Assembly: GCA_022764045.1 (NCBI GenBank)
Contig: JALERU010000065.1
Coordinates: 1 to 64,000, forward strand
Length of the DNA stretch: 64,000 nucleotides
From: Clostridiales bacterium
GTDB taxonomy: Bacteria > Bacillota > Clostridia > Oscillospirales > Oscillospiraceae
Direction of reading: 5' to 3'
The notes under the pieces were generated by a model. It worked only from the letters and a program-made list of their open reading frames with translations. It did no database searches and was not told where the DNA came from. The position numbers were made by a program, and so were the translations under genes. Below are positions 47,726 through 56,214 of this stretch, one piece after another (the stretch's first letter is position 1; each line of letters starts with the position of its first letter).

Positions 47726-48692
47726 ACTTGAGCATGTCTTGCAGTTAGAAAACATTACCATGCAGTTTGGCGGCGTTGTGGCCGTGAACAATCTTTCCTT
47801 AGAGGTGAACAAGGGCGAGATCGTGGCCCTCATCGGCCCCAATGGCGCCGGAAAGACCACGGCCTTTAACGTCATCACTGGTGTGTATCAGCCCAGTAAC
47901 GGACGGGTGGCGTTTCAGGACAAGACTTATGTCCGCAACCATCCCCAGGGCAAGATGAAAAAGCTCTATAAGGGAGAGAACCCTACCCTGTATACAGGAG
48001 ATTTCCGCTATGAGCCGGAAGTGCTCGAGGGGGAAGCCAGCCTGCCTGAAGAAGACCGCAAAAAGGCAGAAAAGGCGTGGAAGGACGCAGAAAAGGAACG
48101 AGACCCCTATGCGTTCTCCAGCCATGTCATGGCCCCCACCCCTGACCACATCACCAAGATGGGCATCGCCCGTACCTTCCAGAATATCCGCCTGTGGAAG
48201 AGCATGACGGTGTTTGAAAACGTCATCATCGCCAAGCACATGCGGGCCAAGCACAACGTCTTTTCCTCCACCTTCCGGGTGAGCCACAAGGAAGAGATTC
48301 GGATGCGGGAGGAAACCGAGTTCCTGCTGAAGGAACAGGGGCTGTGGCAGCACAGAGACGATCTGGCCACCAGCCTGCCCTATGGTCTCCAGCGCCGTCT
48401 GGAGATCGCCCGGGCTCTGGCCACCGATCCCAAGCTCCTGCTGCTGGACGAGCCCGCCGCCGGCATGAACCCCCAGGAGACCCTGGAGCTGGCGGATTTC
48501 ATCCACGAAATTCGGGATAAGCACAAGTTGACCATCCTGCTCATCGAGCACCACATGGACCTGGTCATGAACATTTCCGACCGGATCTACGTGCTGGACT
48601 TCGGCAGCCTCATCGCCCGGGGCGTACCCAGCGAGATTCAGAAGAACCAGCGCGTGATCGACGCCTATTTGGGGGTAGTAGAAGATGAGTGA
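47718..48692 (+). CDS. livG: Branched-chain amino-acid ABC transporter ATPase LivG
   Basis: This 324-residue ATPase has Walker A GPNGAGKTT near residue 41, the Q-loop ARTFQNIRLWKSMTVFENV near residue 150, a signature-like LPYGLQRRLEIARALA, and Walker B LLLLDEPAAGMNP, followed by the LivG hallmark EHHMDLVMNISDRIYVLDFG. The Walker A-Q-loop interval is about 60 residues longer than in E. coli LivG (255 residues), because of a charged insert (KKLYKGENPTLYTGDFRYE ... EEDRKKAEKAWKDAEKERDP). ATG 47718 is chosen over 47709 because of AAGGAGG spacing. Confidence 0.95.
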   Translation: MSELEHVLQLENITMQFGGVVAVNNLSLEVNKGEIVALIGPNGAGKTTAFNVITGVYQPSNGRVAFQDKTYVRNHPQGKMKKLYKGENPTLYTGDFRYEPEVLEGEASLPEEDRKKAEKAWKDAEKERDPYAFSSHVMAPTPDHITKMGIARTFQNIRLWKSMTVFENVIIAKHMRAKHNVFSSTFRVSHKEEIRMREETEFLLKEQGLWQHRDDLATSLPYGLQRRLEIARALATDPKLLLLDEPAAGMNPQETLELADFIHEIRDKHKLTILLIEHHMDLVMNISDRIYVLDFGSLIARGVPSEIQKNQRVIDAYLGVVEDE

Positions 48693-49395
48693 ACCCATTC
48701 TCAGCATTCAGAACCTGCAAGTAAACTACGGCGGCATTGAGGCCGTCAAGGGGATCTCCTTCGACGTGCCGGAAGGGGAGATCGTTACCCTGATCGGCGC
48801 CAACGGTGCCGGTAAAAGTTCCACCCTGCGGGCCATCTCCGGCCTGGTCAAGCCCAAAAGCGGCAAAATCCTCTTTAAGGGGGAGGACATCACCGGGAAG
48901 AACCCCACTGAAATCGTCTCCCGTGGCATCACACTGGTGCCTGAGGGCCGCCGGATCTTCGCGGACCTGACGGTAAAGGAAAACCTCCGGGTGGGCGCTT
49001 ACCTGCGTAAGGACGACATCAGTGAGGATATGGAGTGGGTCTTCAACCTCTTCCCCCGGCTGCGGGAGAGAGAATGGCAGGCCGGCGGCACCCTGTCCGG
49101 TGGCGAGCAGCAGATGCTGGCCGTGGGCCGCGCCCTGATGAGCCGCCCCAAGGTAATGATGATGGACGAGCCCTCTCTGGGTCTTGCCCCCCTGGTGGTG
49201 CGGGAGATCTTCCGGATCATTGAGGAGGTCAACAAGAAGGGGGTTACCATTCTCCTCATCGAGCAGAATGCCAACATGGCCCTGAAAACCGCGCACATGG
49301 GTTACGTGCTGGAAACCGGCCGGGTCACCATGTCCGGCCCGGGCAAGGAACTGCTGACCAATGAGTCGGTGAAAGCCGCCTATTTGGGGACCTAA
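48685..49395 (+). CDS. livF: Branched-chain amino-acid ABC transporter ATPase LivF
   Basis: This 236-residue ATPase has Walker A GANGAGKSS near residue 38, TLVPEGRRIFADLTVKENL with the Q-loop region, signature LSGGEQQMLAVGRALM, Walker B VMMMDEPSLGLAP, and the LivF closing block IEQNANMALKTAHMGYVLET-G. It pairs with LivG to drive transport. It overlaps livG by 8 bases and closes the operon. Confidence 0.96.
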   Translation: MSEPILSIQNLQVNYGGIEAVKGISFDVPEGEIVTLIGANGAGKSSTLRAISGLVKPKSGKILFKGEDITGKNPTEIVSRGITLVPEGRRIFADLTVKENLRVGAYLRKDDISEDMEWVFNLFPRLREREWQAGGTLSGGEQQMLAVGRALMSRPKVMMMDEPSLGLAPLVVREIFRIIEEVNKKGVTILLIEQNANMALKTAHMGYVLETGRVTMSGPGKELLTNESVKAAYLGT

Positions 49396-49423
49396 ACAAT
49401 CGCACAGAATAATTCTTTATGAA

Positions 49424-49456
49424 AGCGGGCTGTCCGAACCGGGCAGCTCGCTTTTT
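49424..49456 (+). terminator. liv operon terminator
   Basis: AGCGGGCTGTCC (49424-49435) pairs with GGGCAGCTCGCT (49441-49452), twelve pairs including two G-T, followed by TTTTCC. It lies about 30 bases after the livF stop codon. Confidence 0.85.
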
Positions 49457-49619
49457 CCATAGGGAAAGAGAAATATGGTTTCTCTGATTCAAAATTAACT
49501 GAATCTAAGGTATTCTTGCATAAATAAATTCAAAATGCGATTCTTTTGTCAAAAAAACAAACTTTTCTTTTACAAAATCAGTAAAAAAGACAAAAAGTAT
49601 GAAAGGATATTTTTGTTGC

Positions 49620-49648
49620 TTGCAAAATCTCTTTTCCAGTGCTATAGT
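49620..49648 (+). promoter_or_regulatory. Promoter of the marR-type gene
   Basis: TTGCAA (49620-49625), 17 bases, TATAGT (49643-49648), about 60 bases before the start codon. The rest of the 315-base gap between livF and this gene is AT-rich and shows nothing else apart from the liv terminator. Confidence 0.7.
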
Positions 49649-49710
49649 TTCTTTCGTAATAAGAACGCCGAAAACAAGCTACTCCGCAAAACCTAAAGGA
49701 GGAATCCATA

Positions 49711-50184
49711 ATGAGCACACAAGTACCTTTCCTTTGCACCGGTGATGAATCCTTTACCGTAATCAATGCCTGCTACACCCTGACGGATCAATATCGAAAT
49801 ATTTTGGTGCATCTTGGAAGAGAACACGATTTATCAGAAAATGAGATGCTCGTTCTGGTTCACCTGGCTCTGTACCCTCAGGCCCGCACCCAGAAGCAGC
49901 TACAGGCGACGCAGCTGCACCTGTCGGTTTCCTCCATTTGCCGCATGGTGGACTCTCTTCGAAAAAAGGGATATCTCAGCACACAGTTGGATGAAAACGA
50001 CCGTCGTTCCTGGATTATCTGTATGGAAAAGCAGGGGAGGGAACTTGCTGATGAATTCCGCCGTTGCCTCCAGCAGCGCCTGGAAACCATCTTCCGCGGG
50101 ATTCCCGGTTTCGATGTGCAGGGCTTTGCAGCAGCCATTGCGCAGGCCGCCGCCATGGCCAGTGAGAGCTCTGTTTCTGCTTGA
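49711..50184 (+). CDS. MarR-family transcriptional regulator
   Basis: This 157-residue protein has the MarR winged-helix layout: helices around HLGREHDLSENEMLVLVHLA, a recognition helix segment QLQATQLHLSVSSICRMVDS, and the wing KKGYLSTQLDENDRRSWIIC, with the D-x-R-R motif typical of the family, then a C-terminal dimerisation helix. It should bind an inverted repeat as a dimer and respond to a small ligand. Its target is unclear: it lies between the liv and hydrogenase operons and is not co-transcribed with either. AAAGGAGG precedes ATG 49711. Confidence 0.88.
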   Translation: MSTQVPFLCTGDESFTVINACYTLTDQYRNILVHLGREHDLSENEMLVLVHLALYPQARTQKQLQATQLHLSVSSICRMVDSLRKKGYLSTQLDENDRRSWIICMEKQGRELADEFRRCLQQRLETIFRGIPGFDVQGFAAAIAQAAAMASESSVSA

Positions 50185-50257
50185 GTTTTTTCTTTTGACA
50201 ATTTGTTTCCTATATTTCTAAATTATTTCACTTTGTATTCCGCATTCCTTGCCACAG

Positions 50258-50295
50258 CAAGAGGTGTCCTGCATTTGCAAGCTGGGCACCTCTTG
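50258..50295 (+). terminator. Stem-loop after the marR-type gene
   Basis: CAAGAGGTG (50258-50266) pairs with CACCTCTTG (50287-50295) across a 20-base loop that has its own small GC/GC stem; TTTGC follows. It is a moderate terminator 75 bases past the stop codon. Confidence 0.6.
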
Positions 50296-50415
50296 TTTGC
50301 AACATATCTTTCTTTTTTTGAGGGTTTCTCCACAGAATTTGTCATTTTACCACAAGATACAGGGTTCAGATGAAATTTTCCAAAGGTTCAATGGCATTTT
50401 AGGAAGATTTCATAA

Positions 50416-50444
50416 TTGACAAAAGAAAGAAAAAAATCTATAAT
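50416..50444 (+). promoter_or_regulatory. Consensus sigma-A promoter upstream of the structured RNA
   Basis: TTGACA (50416-50421), 17 bases, TATAAT (50439-50444): a perfect consensus promoter, the strongest in the window. Transcription should begin near 50452, some 265 bases before the hydrogenase operon's first start codon. Confidence 0.9.
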
Positions 50445-50451
50445 CGAATGT

Positions 50452-50635
50452 GATATAACGGATTCAAATATAGTTTAGTAGGAATTGATTCTGGCCTGCC
50501 TGCCCGGGTGGGGACAGAGAGTCCGTTGCTACCGAGACCGCTTTAGGCCTTGCCCTGGATCGGCTTCATCCATCGGGCGGTGTGGCGACCAGCACCGGGC
50601 GCCGCGCCAGCGTTCCATTTATTTTTTGTATTTCT
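50452..50635 (+). ncRNA. Candidate structured RNA or leader before the hydrogenase operon
   Basis: The expected transcript folds into a long imperfect rod: GGAA (50481) with TTCC (50613), CTGGC (50491) with GCCAG (50606), and GCCCGGgTG (50502-50510) with CACCGGGC (50593-50600); inside are GGAC/GTCC and ACCGC/GCGGT. A T-rich stretch (ATTTATTTTTTG) follows the rod, as in an intrinsic terminator. It may be a stand-alone RNA of the 6S type or a riboswitch-like leader of the hydrogenase genes. I compared it from memory with common riboswitches and found no match. Confidence 0.5.
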
Positions 50636-50715
50636 TTTCGTTTTGAGCCGCAAATGGCTCGTCAACTGGCTTCGGGCCTTGCTGCGCCTGGTCCGGGGCA
50701 AAAAGGAGGAAAACT

Positions 50716-51258
50716 ATGAACGAAAGACCGGATATTGTCTGCGCCACCTGCGGCACCGATGAAAAGGCATTGTATGATGCCGTTGCCAAGGTGATCGAGC
50801 AGTACAAAGAGAAGGAAGGGTCTCTGATCATGGTGCTCCACGCTGCCCAGGAGATCTTTGGCTATCTCCCCATGGAGCTGCAGGAGTTCATCGCCGATGG
50901 CATGGACCTGCCTGTGTCTGAGGTGAGCGGCGTGGTAAGCTTTTACTCTTTCTTCTCCACACAGAAGAGGGGCAAGCACACCATCCGTATGTGTCAGGGC
51001 ACTGCCTGTTACGTGCGAGGCGGCAAGAAAGTTGTGGACGCCATCAAGCGTGAGCTGGACGTAGACGTGGGCGGCACCACGGAAGACGGCCAGTATACCT
51101 TTGAAATTGCCCGGTGCATCGGCGCCTGTGGTCTGGCCCCTGCCATGATGGTAGACGACGATGTCTACAAGCAGGTGACCCCCGCAAAGCTGAGAGGGAT
51201 TCTGGCTCTCTACGAAGAGCACACTGAACAACTGGACGAAGGAGGTGCGCAGGCATGA
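50716..51258 (+). CDS. NuoE/HydC-like [2Fe-2S] subunit of the hydrogenase complex
   Basis: This 180-residue protein is a thioredoxin-like ferredoxin of the NuoE/HydC family. The N-terminal helical domain (GSLIMVLHAAQEIFGYLP) is followed by the cluster domain with ligand pairs MCQGTACY and CIGACGLAP, four cysteines for one [2Fe-2S] cluster. In multimeric [FeFe]-hydrogenases it passes electrons between the flavin subunit and HydA. AAAGGAGG precedes ATG 50716 and the stop overlaps the NuoF-like gene by four bases. Confidence 0.93.
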   Translation: MNERPDIVCATCGTDEKALYDAVAKVIEQYKEKEGSLIMVLHAAQEIFGYLPMELQEFIADGMDLPVSEVSGVVSFYSFFSTQKRGKHTIRMCQGTACYVRGGKKVVDAIKRELDVDVGGTTEDGQYTFEIARCIGACGLAPAMMVDDDVYKQVTPAKLRGILALYEEHTEQLDEGGAQA

Positions 51259-54200
51259 TCAGAAGCATCGCTGACCTTCAGAATATGAAGGAAACCTATC
51301 TGGAAAAGATGGGACAATACAGTCACCTTGCGATGGTGTGCTATGGCACCGGATGTATGTCTTCCGGCTGTAAGAACGTCCGTGACGCCCTGGTAGAGGA
51401 GCTGGAAGCAGCCGGCCTCACCGACCAGGTGGCCGTCATTGAAAGAGGCTGTATGGGCACCTGCGCCGTGGGCCCCGTGGTCTATATCCTGCCCGATGAA
51501 ACCTATTACACCGAAATGACCCCCGAACGCGTCAAGGATGTGGTGCAAAAGCACTTCATCGGCGGCGAGCCCGTCACCGAGTATACTTTCTACGACAGCA
51601 TCCAGAAAAAGCGCGTCTCCAATATTCACGATGTGGCCTTCTTCCGGGATCAGGTACGTATCGCCCTGCGGAACTGCGGCCTCATTGACGTCAACTGCAT
51701 CAACAGCTATGTCTCCAAAGACGGCTACCTGGCCCTGGCCCGGATTCTGGAAAAGGGCGACCGGATGGCCGTGATTGAAGAGCTGAAGAAGTCCGGTCTC
51801 CGCGGCCGTGGCGGCGCCGGTTTCCCCGCTGGTGTGAAGTGGGAAGCCGCCTATAACCAGCCCGGCGAGGAGAAGTACATCATTTGTAACGCCGACGAGG
51901 GCGACCCCGGTGCTTTCATGGACCGTTCCGTCTTCGAGGGCGACCCCCACAGCGTCATCGAGGGCATGATCATCGGCGGCTACGCCATCGGCGCTTCCCA
52001 TGGCGTGGTGTATATCCGGGCTGAATATCCCATCGCTGTGGAACGTCTGAAATCCGCTCTGGAGATGGCCCGGGAAGAGGGAATCCTGGGTGAAAACATC
52101 TTCGGCTCCGGCTTTAACTTCGATATCGAGATCCGCATCGGCGCCGGCGCGTTCGTCTGCGGCGAGGAAACTGCTCTGATGGCCTCCGTGGAAGGCCAGA
52201 GAGGCGAGCCCAGACAGAAGCCTCCCTTCCCCTTCCAGAGCGGCCTGTTTGGCAAGCCCACCATCATCAACAACGTGGAAACCCTGGCCACCGTACCCGC
52301 CATCATGCTCCAGGGAGCCGACTGGTTCCGCCAGTTCGGCACCGAGAAGAGCCCCGGCACCAAGGTTTTCGCCCTGTCCGGCAACATCGTGAACACCGGC
52401 CTGGTGGAAGTCCCCATGGGCACGCCTCTGTCCGAGGTCATCTATTCCATCGGCGGCGGCATTCCCAACGGCAAGAAGTTTAAGTCCGCCCAGACCGGCG
52501 GCCCCTCCGGCGGCTGTATCACGGCGGAGAATATCAATACCCCCCTGGATTACGAATCCCTGGCAGCCCTGGGCTCCATCGTGGGCTCCGGCGGCCTGAT
52601 CGTCATGGACGAGGACACCTGCATGGTAGATACCGCCCGGTTCTATCTGGACTTCATCCAGGAGGAATCCTGCGGCAAATGTACCGCCTGCCGTGTGGGT
52701 ACCAAGCGGATGCTGGAAATCCTCAACCGCATCACCGCCGGCGAAGGCAAGCCCGGCGACATCGAAACCCTGGAGCACCTGGGCTCCATCATCAAGGACA
52801 CCGCCATGTGCGGCCTGGGCCAGACAGCCCCCAACCCGGTTCTGTCCACCCTGAAGTATTTCCGCAAGGAGTATGAGGCCCATATCGTTGAGAAGCGCTG
52901 TCCCGCTGGTGTCTGCGGCGATATTGTCTCCAGCCCCTGCGAAAATACATGTCCTGCCGGCATCAACATCCCCGGCTATATGAGCCTCATCGCCACCGGC
53001 GATTACATGGGCGCTGCCCGGGTGATGCTCCGCGACAACCCCTTCTCCGGCATTTGCGGCCGTGTCTGTACCCATCCCTGCGAAAGCCGCTGCCGCCGCG
53101 GCAGCGTAGACGAGGCCATGAACATTTGCGAGCTGAAGCGTTTCGCCACCGACTGGGCCTATGCCCAGGGCTTCCCCTTCGACGAGGATCTGAAGCCTGT
53201 GGCTGATCTGGATAAGCGGGTGGCTATTGTGGGCGCCGGCCCCTCCGGCCTGACCTGCGCCTACTATCTGGCCCGTCTGGGTTATCATGTAGACGTTTAC
53301 GAGGCAGAATGCCGCGCTGGCGGTATCATGACCTATGGCATCCCTGACTATCGTCTGCCTCTGGACATCATTGAACGGGAAATTAAGAACATTGAGCGGG
53401 TTGGCGTCAACATCATCCTGAACACTAAGATCGGCGTGGATGTTTCCTTCCGCTCCCTGCAGAAGAATTACGATGCCATCTTCATCGCCATCGGCGCGCA
53501 GAAGACCCTTAAGCTGGGCATCCCCGGCGAGGACCTGGAGGGCGTGTACCACGGCCTGGACTTCCTCAAGCGCAGATTCCTCCAGAGAGACCTGGACTTC
53601 ACCGGCAAGAAGGTGGCCGTCATCGGCGGCGGCAATACCGCCATCGACTCCGCCCGTACCGCGGTCCGTCTGGGCGCCAGGGAAGTGGTGATCCTCTACC
53701 GCCGTGCAGCAGAGGATATGCCTGCTGACGAAGTGGAAATCCGCGACGCACTGGAAGAGGGCGTGAAGATCCGCACCCTGGTCAACCCCACCGAGTTTGT
53801 GGGGATCGGCGGCAAGCTCAACAGCATCTGCATTATGAAGCAGACGCTGGGCCAGTTCGACAGCTCCGGCCGCCGCAAGGCCATCCCCAGCGGCGAGACC
53901 TATGTGGAAGAATTCGACGTGGCCATCCCCGCTATCTCCCAGACTCCCGACACCAAGTTTATCAAGGGCACCATCCAGCTCAACGGTGACCGTGTGGTGG
54001 CAGACCGCTACACCCAGGCCACTTCCATGCCCGGCGTCTTCGTGGGCGGCGACGCACACCGTGGCCCCGAGGACATCGTCAACGCAGTCCATGAGGCTAA
54101 GGTGGCAGCTTCCGGGATCGACAAGTATCTGGGCGGCACCGGCGTTCTGGCCAAGGGCTTCGAGCAGGAGATCACAGATTATCACATCGACGGTGATATC

Positions 54201-54338
54201 GTTCCCCATAACCGCTTCCTGACGAGACAGATCGAGGCGGAAAAAGCAGTTGGCAGCTTCGTGGAACGTAACCTCGGCATGCATGAGCTGGATGCCCGTG
54301 CCGAAGCCAGCCGCTGCCTGCGTTGCGACAGGAGGTAA
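51255..54338 (+). CDS. NuoF/HydB-like subunit fused to a GltD-like flavoprotein
   Basis: This 1,027-residue protein combines three parts. Residues ~1-120 are a thioredoxin-like [2Fe-2S] domain (CYGTGC, GCMGTC). Residues ~120-560 are NuoF/HydB: GRGGAGFPAGVKW for FMN/NADH binding, and the cluster motif SCGKCTACRVGT. Residues ~570-1027 are a GltD-type (glutamate synthase small subunit) module: iron-sulphur cysteines (CENTCPAGINIPGY, CGRVCTHPCESRC), FAD motif AIVGAGPSG near residue 657 and NAD(P)H motif VIGGGNTAIDSA near residue 787. Such pairs accompany bifurcating or NAD(P)H-linked [FeFe]-hydrogenases. AGGAGGT lies upstream. Confidence 0.92.
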   Translation: MIRSIADLQNMKETYLEKMGQYSHLAMVCYGTGCMSSGCKNVRDALVEELEAAGLTDQVAVIERGCMGTCAVGPVVYILPDETYYTEMTPERVKDVVQKHFIGGEPVTEYTFYDSIQKKRVSNIHDVAFFRDQVRIALRNCGLIDVNCINSYVSKDGYLALARILEKGDRMAVIEELKKSGLRGRGGAGFPAGVKWEAAYNQPGEEKYIICNADEGDPGAFMDRSVFEGDPHSVIEGMIIGGYAIGASHGVVYIRAEYPIAVERLKSALEMAREEGILGENIFGSGFNFDIEIRIGAGAFVCGEETALMASVEGQRGEPRQKPPFPFQSGLFGKPTIINNVETLATVPAIMLQGADWFRQFGTEKSPGTKVFALSGNIVNTGLVEVPMGTPLSEVIYSIGGGIPNGKKFKSAQTGGPSGGCITAENINTPLDYESLAALGSIVGSGGLIVMDEDTCMVDTARFYLDFIQEESCGKCTACRVGTKRMLEILNRITAGEGKPGDIETLEHLGSIIKDTAMCGLGQTAPNPVLSTLKYFRKEYEAHIVEKRCPAGVCGDIVSSPCENTCPAGINIPGYMSLIATGDYMGAARVMLRDNPFSGICGRVCTHPCESRCRRGSVDEAMNICELKRFATDWAYAQGFPFDEDLKPVADLDKRVAIVGAGPSGLTCAYYLARLGYHVDVYEAECRAGGIMTYGIPDYRLPLDIIEREIKNIERVGVNIILNTKIGVDVSFRSLQKNYDAIFIAIGAQKTLKLGIPGEDLEGVYHGLDFLKRRFLQRDLDFTGKKVAVIGGGNTAIDSARTAVRLGAREVVILYRRAAEDMPADEVEIRDALEEGVKIRTLVNPTEFVGIGGKLNSICIMKQTLGQFDSSGRRKAIPSGETYVEEFDVAIPAISQTPDTKFIKGTIQLNGDRVVADRYTQATSMPGVFVGGDAHRGPEDIVNAVHEAKVAASGIDKYLGGTGVLAKGFEQEITDYHIDGDIVPHNRFLTRQIEAEKAVGSFVERNLGMHELDARAEASRCLRCDRR

Positions 54339-54343
54339 GAGTC

Positions 54344-56161
54344 ATGGCAGATATTAAACTCACAATCAATGGGAAAGAATGTATTGCCCCCGCCGGCAGC
54401 ACCATTCTGCAGGCTGCGGAGCGCAACGGCATCCACATCCCGAAGCTGTGCTACCTGGAAGGCATCCACCAGTACGGCGCCTGCCGAATCTGCGTGGTGG
54501 AGCAGATCAGCCCCCCCGCCAAGAACCTGCAGGCCTCCTGCATGGTGGAAGCCCGGGACGGCATGGTCATCGAAACCAACAACGCCAAGGTCCAGGAAGC
54601 CCGCAAGACCATGTATGAGCTGCTGCTCTCCAACCACGACAAAAAGTGCCTGACCTGCGCTCGGAACCAAGACTGTGAGTTCCAGGCTCTGGGCCGGGAG
54701 TTGGGCGTGGAGGATTCCCCCTATGAAGGAGAGCGAGAGCTGCGCCCCATCGACGTCAGCGAATCCCTCACCCGGGACCCCAACAAGTGTATTCTGTGCC
54801 GCCGCTGCGTCAGCGTCTGCAAGAATATTCAGACCACTTCGATCCTGACGGCGGAGAACCGCGGGTTCCAGACCGTCATTACCCCCGCCTTCGGCCTGCC
54901 CATCGGCAACACTGCCTGTACCTTCTGTGGTCAGTGCGTGGTGGTCTGCCCTGTGGGCGCTTTGAAGGAGACCAGCCACAAAGAGCGTGTCATCCAGGCC
55001 ATCAACGACCCCAACAAGCACGTGGTGGTGCAGCCCGCTCCCGCCGTCCGTGTGGGCATTGGCGAGTGCTTCGGCCTGCCCGCCGGCAACTGCGAAACCG
55101 GCAAGCTGGCCGCCGCCCTGCACCGCATGGGCTTTGACGACGTCTTTGACACCAACTGGGGCGCCGACCTGACCATTATGGAAGAAGGTACCGAGTTCCT
55201 GGAGCGGTTCAAGGCCGTTCTCAACGGTGGCGTGGCAACCCTGCCCATGATCACCTCTTGTTCTCCCGGCTGGATTCAGTTCATCGAGCATAACTATCCT
55301 GAGCACCTGGAGAACCTCTCCACCTGCAAGTCTCCCCACCAGATGTTTGGCGCTGTGGTGAAGAGCTACTATGCCAAGAAGATGGGAAAGAAGCCCGAGG
55401 ATATGTATGTGGTTTCCATCATGCCCTGCACGGCCAAGAAGACTGAGTGCGCCCGTCCTGAGATGCAGAACGACGGCGTACCCAACGTCGACGCCGTTCT
55501 CACCACCCGTGAGCTGGGCGATATGATTAAGACCATGGGCATCAACTTCCTGGGGCTGCCCGAGGAGAACTTTGACGATCCTCTGGGCTTCTCCACGGGC
55601 GCCGCTGATATCTTCGGCGTCACGGGCGGCGTGATGGAAGCTGCTCTGCGTACTGTCTACGAGATCATCACCGGCCGTGAGCTGCCCTTCCCCAACCTCC
55701 ATGTCTCTCCCATTGTGGGGCTGGAGGAAATCCGTGAGGCAACCATTAAGCTGGAGAACGTGAAGCCCGAGTGGCGCGCAGCCGAGGGCTTTGAGGTAAA
55801 GATCGCGGTCACCAGCGGCTATGCCGGCGCACGGAAGCTCATGGACCAGATCCGCGACGGCAAGTCTCCCTATCACTTCATCGAGGTCATGGGATGTCCC
55901 GGCGGCTGCATCACTGGCGGCGGCCAGCCCAGACCCAAGGAGGACATCAACATTGTCCGCCAGAAGAGAATGGAAGCCATCTATGGCGAGGACGAGCGCA
56001 AGGTGGTTCGTAAGTCTCACGAAAACCAGTCTCTGATGGAGTTCTACAAGGAGTGGGGTGAGCCCTGCGGCCACAACTCTCACGAGTATCTCCACACCCA
56101 CTATGTCAAGCGTGGTAAGTATAATGAGCTGACCGGCGAAAACTTTGTGGTAGAGAAGTAA
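54344..56161 (+). CDS. hydA: [FeFe]-hydrogenase large subunit
   Basis: This 605-residue catalytic subunit has an N-terminal [2Fe-2S] domain (C36, C47, C50, C66), the CLTCARNQDC histidine/cysteine cluster region, two [4Fe-4S] motifs (CILCRRCVSVC; CTFCGQCVVVCP) and the H-cluster blocks: L1 TSCSPGW (304-310), L2 MPCTAKKTE (360-368) and L3 EVMGCPGGCITGGGQP (514-529). L1 has Ser where classic enzymes have a second Cys. The C-terminal small-subunit-like tail (EFYKEWGEPCGHNSHEYLHT) is present. It reduces protons or oxidises H2. AGGAGGTAAG precedes ATG 54344. Maturases HydE/F/G are not in the window. Confidence 0.95.
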   Translation: MADIKLTINGKECIAPAGSTILQAAERNGIHIPKLCYLEGIHQYGACRICVVEQISPPAKNLQASCMVEARDGMVIETNNAKVQEARKTMYELLLSNHDKKCLTCARNQDCEFQALGRELGVEDSPYEGERELRPIDVSESLTRDPNKCILCRRCVSVCKNIQTTSILTAENRGFQTVITPAFGLPIGNTACTFCGQCVVVCPVGALKETSHKERVIQAINDPNKHVVVQPAPAVRVGIGECFGLPAGNCETGKLAAALHRMGFDDVFDTNWGADLTIMEEGTEFLERFKAVLNGGVATLPMITSCSPGWIQFIEHNYPEHLENLSTCKSPHQMFGAVVKSYYAKKMGKKPEDMYVVSIMPCTAKKTECARPEMQNDGVPNVDAVLTTRELGDMIKTMGINFLGLPEENFDDPLGFSTGAADIFGVTGGVMEAALRTVYEIITGRELPFPNLHVSPIVGLEEIREATIKLENVKPEWRAAEGFEVKIAVTSGYAGARKLMDQIRDGKSPYHFIEVMGCPGGCITGGGQPRPKEDINIVRQKRMEAIYGEDERKVVRKSHENQSLMEFYKEWGEPCGHNSHEYLHTHYVKRGKYNELTGENFVVEK

Positions 56162-56178
56162 AACCAAACCAAGCACCA

Positions 56179-56214
56179 AGGCGGCGTCGCTTTTCAAAGC
56201 GGCGCCGCCTTTCT
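56179..56214. terminator. Bidirectional terminator after hydA
   Basis: AGGCGGCGtCGC pairs with GCGgCGCCGCCT across TTTTCAAA (56179-56210), followed by TTCT. It lies between the hydA stop and the convergent histidine-kinase stop, and can serve both. Confidence 0.85.

Noticed and set aside
50452-50635. T-box, TPP, FMN, SAM, cobalamin, THF, ZTP or guanidine riboswitch in the hydrogenase leader
   Set aside because: Their characteristic conserved sequences are not found here; only a rod-like fold is seen, so it is left unassigned.
51210-54284. 1,024-codon minus-strand frame opposite the NuoF-GltD gene, and a 671-codon one opposite hydA
   Set aside because: Both mirror highly expressed genes with G/C-ending codons. 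They lack conserved motifs, and the + strand genes have full domain sets.
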